DNA from: JBGPHT01 sp041484525
GTDB taxonomy: Bacteria > Acidobacteriota > Terriglobia > Bryobacterales > Bryobacteraceae
DNA length: 46,947 nt
Reading direction: 5' to 3'
Assembly: GCA_041484525.1 (NCBI GenBank)
Contig: JBGPHT010000051.1
Location: 1 to 46,947 of the forward strand
The position numbers were made by a program, and so were the translations under genes. The stretch's first letter is position 1. Each line of letters starts with the position of its first letter. Under the pieces are notes generated by a model. The model did no database searches and was not told the DNA's origin. It saw only the letters and a list, made by a program, of their open reading frames with translations. Positions 46,866 to 46,947 of the stretch are shown in pieces.

Positions 46866-46947
46866 ATGAGACCTCTCACCATTGCAGACTCGGCTACGAT
46901 CATCCTCGGATTGCAGGATGAGATTCGCCGGTCGGAAGAATCCCGCT
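46866..46947 (+). CDS. N-terminal part of an IS630-like transposase (cut by window edge)
   Basis: The frame from ATG 46866 reads MRPLTIADSATIILGLQDE then IRRSEESR before the window ends. This start closely matches the N-termini of IS630-family transposases, whose next residues carry the helix-turn-helix. Only 27 codons are visible, so completeness cannot be judged. No inverted repeat was identified with certainty in the 100 nt upstream. It marks the right side of the segment as mobile-element territory, like the left side. Confidence 0.6.
   Translation, partial: MRPLTIADSATIILGLQDEIRRSEESR

Noticed and set aside
1..46947. CRISPR arrays, prophage, rRNA or intact tRNA genes
   Set aside because: No regularly spaced direct repeats, phage structural genes, rRNA blocks or complete cloverleafs were seen. 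The only tRNA-like sequence is the 3' remnant at 450-497.

Overview
This is a GC-rich, gene-dense bacterial chromosome segment that most resembles a soil Acidobacteriota of the Solibacter/Bryobacter type. The assignment is inferred from gene content: a Ser/Thr kinase fused to a TolB-like propeller, many exported S9/S41/DUF885 peptidases, an Oar-like TonB receptor remnant, BlaI/BlaR1, a PQQ dehydrogenase with its own cytochrome c, DUF1080, PA14-containing GH3 with a ROK regulator, and a ltrA-type group II intron. No rRNA, intact tRNA, CRISPR array or phage module was seen.

Layout. (1) 1-500 is a recombination scar: a possible transposase tail, a shattered TonB-receptor piece and the 3' part of a tRNA-Leu, which abuts a 5'-truncated S41 peptidase coupled to a LolA-like exported protein. 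(2) 2430-12676 is a long minus-strand gene row with mostly overlapping stop/start codons: gmd, the tldD/tldE pair, a membrane-anchored FxLYD-like protein, an RsbU/SpoIIE phosphatase, nnr (NAD(P)HX repair), tsaE, a FabL-like SDR, a DinB protein and a frameshifted metallophosphoesterase. (3) 12855-14243 encodes an ECF-type sigma factor, a small one-helix membrane protein (likely anti-sigma) and a Spy/CpxP-like periplasmic protein, then rpmE on the opposite strand. (4) 14561-14819 holds a compact putative small-RNA transcription unit: promoter, near-perfect Shine-Dalgarno with a 13-codon ORF, three-way junction and terminator. (5) 14889-21171 carries an alpha/beta hydrolase with a terminator in its leader, an MFS transporter, PBP4-type carboxypeptidase, FmdB-like zinc ribbon and S9 peptidase. 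(6) 21220-25020 has an OmpA-like protein, a group II intron with its maturase, and a Vgb/NHL-like propeller. (7) 25081-40819 holds an intergenic inverted repeat, the kinase, GH3 plus ROK regulator with a plausible operator, two small exported proteins (DUF4252-like), an orphan substrate-binding protein, a Gfo/Idh/MocA oxidoreductase, a MetX-like hydrolase, BlaI with a destroyed blaR1, a Tat-exported threonine-aldolase-like enzyme, a 7Fe-type ferredoxin and a monoheme protein. (8) 41096-46763 has a hypothetical gene, a DUF885 peptidase, and a cytochrome c / PQQ dehydrogenase / DUF1080 operon. An IS630-like transposase starts at the right edge.

How the genes work together. The content suits a heterotroph that degrades polymers outside the cytoplasm. 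GH3 and ROK form a sugar-responsive unit. The cytochrome c, PQQ dehydrogenase and DUF1080 genes look like a periplasmic oxidize-then-cleave pathway for glycosides; this combination is the most interesting metabolic hypothesis here. The putative small-RNA unit upstream of rpmE is the most interesting non-coding object. All functional calls rest on reading motifs and family resemblance by eye; no database search was run.
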